64,000 bases of DNA, taken from NCBI GenBank assembly GCA_963575745.1, contig CAUYUJ010018544.1, positions 87,501 through 151,500 of the forward strand, in the 5' to 3' direction. Below, piece by piece: positions 60,106 through 64,000 of the stretch. The number at the start of each line of letters is the position of its first letter. Position 1 is the first letter of the stretch. Both the position numbers and the translations under genes were made by a program. The notes beneath the pieces were generated by a model. It was not told where the DNA came from. It was given only the letters and a program-made list of their open reading frames with translations, and ran no database searches. This DNA is from Prorocentrum cordatum (taxonomy: Eukaryota; Sar; Dinophyceae; Prorocentrales; Prorocentraceae).

Positions 60106-60534
60106 ATTGGCTCCACAATCAGATGGATATACGCGGCATCGCATTCACGTCCTGAGTTCCCGTAGCCCCGTCGTCTGCTTCAATAAGGCACCGCCCAGCT
60201 TCCTCGTCCTACTCCTCCTCATCCTCTTCCTCTTCTTCTTCTTCTTCGGTAACCCACCGCGAACTGCTCGATATAAGCACGGTAATAGATTGAAACAAAA
60301 CTTCGAATCAACGGAAGCATGAGCTTTCAGGTTGTTCGTTGGGCCAGGATCGATATTTTGGCGGACGCTTTCCCTTGCCCAAGGCTTTCATCATGCGAGC
60401 CCCCCACTCCTCCCGAGCGATGGGCACGCAGGGCCTGGTCGGCTCCTGAACTTTCACGGGGCCCTTTCCCCGGTTGGACCAGGCCCCGCAACTTCCACAG
60501 AGCTCACACCAAGACACACCCACTGTCAGGCGAC
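60106..60534. other. Low-copy sequence, no gene
   Basis: CTCCTCATCCTCTTCCTCTT at about 60211-60246. The rest shows nothing recognisable. Confidence 0.4.
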
Positions 60535-60582
60535 GCATAGGAGGAGGAGGAGGAGGAGGAGGAGGAGGAGGAGGAGGAGACT
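60535..60582. repeat. GGA trinucleotide array
   Basis: About 42 bp of pure GGA. Confidence 0.97.
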
Positions 60583-60788
60583 GGTGCAGGGACTCGGGCG
60601 TTCCAGAGCAACCACACACACACACCCGCCACTCAAGCACCGGCCGACGCGCGGAGGGCCTCCTCCGCCAGCAGTTCCTCCCTCCTCGGAGCCTTCCCCT
60701 GGGCGAGCCTTGGGGCCCTCGTCGAGGGGCCATAGTGAGCACGGGCCTTCACGGTCACCTCGTGCGCCACCGCCAGCAAGTGCTCGAC
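60583..60788. other. Spacer, no gene
   Basis: Low-copy sequence. A short CA run at 60614-60628. Confidence 0.4.
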
Positions 60789-60960
60789 TCTCCTCCTCCT
60801 CCTCCTCCTCCTCCTCCTCCTCCTCCTCCTCCTCCTCCTCCTCCTCCTCCTCTCCTCCTCCTCCTCCTCCTCCATCCTCCTCCCCATCCTCCTCCCCATC
60901 CTCCTCCTCCTCTTCCTCCTCCTCCTCCTCCTCCTCCTCCTCCTCCTCCTCCCTCTCTCC
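60789..60960. repeat. CTC trinucleotide array
   Basis: CTCCTCCTC with TCCTCCCCATCC at 60890-60910. Confidence 0.96.
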
Positions 60961-61554
60961 CTCTCTCTATTCCGCAACTCCGCAACATAAATGCGTCCCT
61001 CCTCTCTCTCCCCTGACACTGTCCTGCGCGGGGGGGGGGGGCCACCCTCTCGCACGATGTTCAAAAAGACACAGATGCACACATGTACCTCGAGTGCAGG
61101 CTCTCTCCCCCCGCCGTAGGGTGCCTGGCCAAACGTGGCGGACAGAGCGTGGAGCTCAAACAAAAACACGTACCTCGAGTGGCTGTGTGATGTCACTGCA
61201 ACGAGCGGCTAAAGGCGGGCCACGCTTGGCGTCAGCTCCACTTGGCGAAGCAAATGTGTGGACAACGCATTGCGAGCCGCGTGCAGGAAAAAGGCGGTGG
61301 TTGCACTAGGCGAGCACGAGTGGGAAAACAGCATGCACCGTGCAATGGAAAGTCCAGTACACTTGGGGTAGATGCTGTTGAGCGCATATCGTGTAAAAAG
61401 GGCGAGGGCCGAGCAGCGTGCCGTTGGGTGGCCGTGGCACGGACACTTGGAAGGCCCAGACACGAGGTGGGCACGCCCAGAGGACAGGACTGGCGATTGT
61501 TCACGCCGTAGCCTTTGGAGTCGAGAAATGAAGCGAGGGCGGGCGAACGAACAT
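60961..61554. other. Low-copy sequence, no gene recognised
   Basis: Moderate GC. TACCTCGAGTG(C/G) occurs twice (61086 and 61172). Frames are short. Confidence 0.4.
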
Positions 61555-61632
<78 letters not shown>

Positions 61633-61636
61633 GCGC
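61555..61636. repeat. CA dinucleotide microsatellite
   Basis: CACACACACA over about 75 bp, ending GCGCGCAG. Confidence 0.98.
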
Positions 61637-62199
61637 AGGGAATGAAACGACCCTTTGATGTCGAATCAAAATTACCCGGGGACGTACCCCACCCATCCGC
61701 ACTAAGTGGTCAGCAGAGCTGGTCCAGAATAGTACGGCTGATGACAACACGGGGTGCGCCACTGGTTACACGTGTTACATGGGAAGCGCACGCGGTGCGC
61801 GACTCACAGAAGGACGAGAACTGAGGCCACGGCTCTAAGAGGAAATGCGGGTGGAAACGAGGGGGAGGGAAACGACGGAAAAGGGGCCGAATAACTAACG
61901 CGACAGTAGCAGCGAGACGATGAAGGAGGAAGGGGACCACAACGAAAGACGCACGATGAGGAAGGAGGGTGGCGATCATGTGCCATTGGCACGCTGGACA
62001 AGCAGCGTGGCCCGCGCCATGTCGTTCTGGCGCTCCAAAGGATCAGTTGTTCATAGCTGGTGCAAGAAGCGAGCGCGGCCGAGTTCGCCCGCCAGGTTTT
62101 CCGCTGCCTTCTGGCATTCTGCATTGCGGGAGCTAAACACCCGCAGGCGCTCCGCCAGGTCTTCGGGCGGTCCGCGGGAAAGAATGTCATTGTCAATAT
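61637..62199. other. Low-copy sequence, no gene recognised
   Basis: Frames of up to 130 codons on both strands have no known domain. Confidence 0.4.
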
Positions 62200-63060
62200 G
62201 AGTCTGCGTCACTGTGCTGGACCCCCAGCTGCCCTTGGAAGTGGCGGCAATTTCGCAGTTGGCAACCCCCCAGAGATGGCGAGGTCGAATCTGAATTTGC
62301 GTAAGGCGTCACCTCGGTGGACCCCCCAAAAGCCTTCGAAAGCCACTGCAGCGTCGCATAATCGCATCCCCACAGGAGGATAAGTCTGCGTAGGACGCCC
62401 TGCCCTTTAACCCCCAGCCGCCTTCGAAAGTGGCGACAGTTTCTCAGACCGCAGCCCCTCAGGGAAGGCGAGGTCAAATTTAGGCATGCGCGGGGCGTCG
62501 CTCCGCTGGGCCCCAGTAGCCTTCGAAAGCGGCAACGCCCTTGCAGATCGCAGCCCCCTTAAGGTCAGGCGAAGTCGAATGTAGGTTCGCGTGGAACGTC
62601 ACCCCGTTGGACCCCCAGCAATGTTCGAAAGTGGCGACACTGTCGCAGACCGCAGCCCTCCAGGGATGGTGAGGTCGATTTGGAGTTTGCGTATGGCCGT
62701 ATGGCGTCATTCCGTTGGATACCCAGCGGCCCTCGAAAGGGGCGGTCGTTTCGCAGATCGCAGCCCCCCCCCCCACTGATAGCGAGATCGAGGTTCGATC
62801 CGCGTGTGAAGTCATGTTAGTGGACCCCGCAGCAGCCGTCGAATGCGGCGATCGTTTCGCAAATCGCAGCCCCCCAGGGGTGGCGAGGTCGAGGTTGGGC
62901 CCGAATATGACGTCATTCCCCCAGCCCCCCAGCAGCCTTCGAAAATGGCGGCGACAGCTTCGCAAGTCGCTCCCCTCCATGGACAGAGAAGTTTAATTCA
63001 GGTCCGCGTATGACGTCGTCCCGCTAACCCCCCAGCACCTTCCGAAAACGGCGTTCGCTT
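62200..63060. repeat. Diverged satellite array, same family as 1-800
   Basis: Eight to nine units of about 95-108 bp, each with CCCCCAGC-x-GCCTTCGAAAG-like, GGCGACAGTTTCGCAGA-like and CGCAGCCCCCCAGGGATGG-like words, then a variable GTCGAGGTT...TATGACGTC segment. Orientation is the same as the left array. Units differ strongly from each other, unlike the left array. Confidence 0.9.
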
Positions 63061-63660
63061 AGCCATGCCATTTCCTGGAGCGCAGAGGGCACGCGACAAA
63101 CCCAGAGAGGTTTGAAACTTTGGGATATGGGCCTTGAGGAAACTCTTCATGACAGGATTGAGGCTCGCAGGAAGGGACAATCGACCTGAGGACACGAGCA
63201 TTCGATTTGTTTGGCACGCGTCCGCGAAGGGCCCACTTGTTTTCATCCGATGGCAGTACATATAAACAAAAGACATATGGTTTTCGTACGAGTTCGCGAA
63301 AGCGCGCAAATCGCATCTGGAAACCATGTTGTAAGACCTTGGGTTGTCGCAGGTTGCGGTGACATCGATTTTGACATTTCTACGAAGCCCTGTGTTTTCG
63401 AAGGATACCGACATGCGCGCGCGACGACGCGCGCGTGTGGATTGAGTGTCGTGTGGACCGCGGGGTTTTGGAAAATTGATGATGTGTGATAAACGTGAGC
63501 GCGCATAGTGTCACTTGACAGAATGGGAGATAGCCGGTTTAGGATGATGTGAACTTGCATTTGGCATGAACGATTGGACGGGATCATATGTACATAGTAT
63601 TATCGCAGGGAGGGCAATCAAACCCCGGGCCGGGTAGAGCCGATTTTTGTTGCATGGGAG
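63061..63660. other. Low-copy sequence, no gene recognised
   Basis: Lower GC. Short frames only. Confidence 0.4.
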
Positions 63661-63667
63661 TATGTGG

Positions 63668-63880
63668 TGCAATCGAAGGCGGCGATTGCGGCGACGGGGC
63701 GGCAACATAGCTGCCAGGCTGCCACAGTTGCCCAGACGACGGGCGGCGACGAGGCGGCGACGGGATGGCGACGGCGGCAACGAAAGCCGCCAGACCGCCA
63801 CACTGGCCCAGACGACGGGCGGCGACAAGGCGGCGACGGGGCGGCGACGGCGGCAACATAACCGCCAGACCGCCCCACCT
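63668..63880. repeat. 76-bp tandem repeat, ~2.7 units
   Basis: CCCAGACGACGGGCGGCGAC occurs at about 63731 and 63807, and CCGCCAGACCGCC at about 63788 and 63862. The partial first unit begins at about 63680. Confidence 0.93.
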
Positions 63881-64000
63881 GCTGTTTAGAAAAAGCACGG
63901 ACTCCTAAGTGTAAGCGCTGCTTGGGGAGTATAGCTCGCCCCCCCCCAGGTCCCCTTCCAATGTACTTTCGACTCCCTCTTATATATCCTCTGTGCCTTT
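63881..64000. other. Right edge, nothing recognised
   Basis: Low-copy sequence up to the end of the window. Confidence 0.4.

Overview
The window looks like a piece of a very large, GC-rich, repeat-saturated nuclear genome. The best guess is a dinoflagellate, possibly Prorocentrum-like. This is an inference. It rests on three decayed LINE retrotransposons whose endonuclease and reverse-transcriptase motifs read like the dinoflagellate LINE families as I remember them (no search was run), and on the density of trinucleotide arrays and short palindromic elements. I found no rRNA, tRNA, spliced-leader, telomere or CRISPR locus, and no intact cellular gene that I can name. Nearly all long open frames here are by-products of repeats whose period is a multiple of three, or of stop-poor GC-rich DNA.

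Layout. 1-800 is a satellite with a unit of about 102 bp, and a diverged array of the same family returns at 62200-63060. 2262-3034 holds three different inverted-repeat (MITE-like) elements in a row. 4905-5315 is a LINE reverse-transcriptase fragment. 5.3-9.4 kb is GC-rich with no recognisable gene. 9.4-17.3 kb alternates GGA/CTC, GAC/GTC and CAT arrays with MITEs, including one MITE nested inside another (10905-11341). 17590-19290 is a satellite of about 64 bp with a higher-order spacer. 20172-20346 is a CAC array. 24093-24770 is a very long polypurine tract, followed by 12-bp minisatellites (25221-26260). 30300-30800, 42895-44065 and 54730-55662 are three copies of a long low-complexity dispersed repeat. 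32.7-36.7 kb carries a hAT-like MITE with a near-perfect target duplication, a TA-flanked Stowaway-like MITE, a tandem duplication and a 537-bp foldback element. 37946-39140 is about 1.2 kb of alternating GT/GC. 45.2-48.9 kb is another MITE cluster with three abutting TA-flanked elements. 49730-50850 is about 1.1 kb of GAC/GGC. 53.1-54.5 kb (+) and 58.9-55.85 kb (-) are two convergent, decayed LINEs, the second interrupted by a 135-bp hairpin element. 59.2-61.6 kb is again simple repeats.

How the parts relate. The only protein-coding relics with recognisable function are retrotransposon parts: an ORF1-like coiled coil, an AP-endonuclease-type (EEP) domain and a reverse transcriptase. All carry stops, frameshifts or lost catalytic residues. 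More than ten families of short terminal-inverted-repeat elements, most present two to six times, are the dominant organised structure. No transposase for them lies in the window, so they would have to be moved by enzymes encoded elsewhere.
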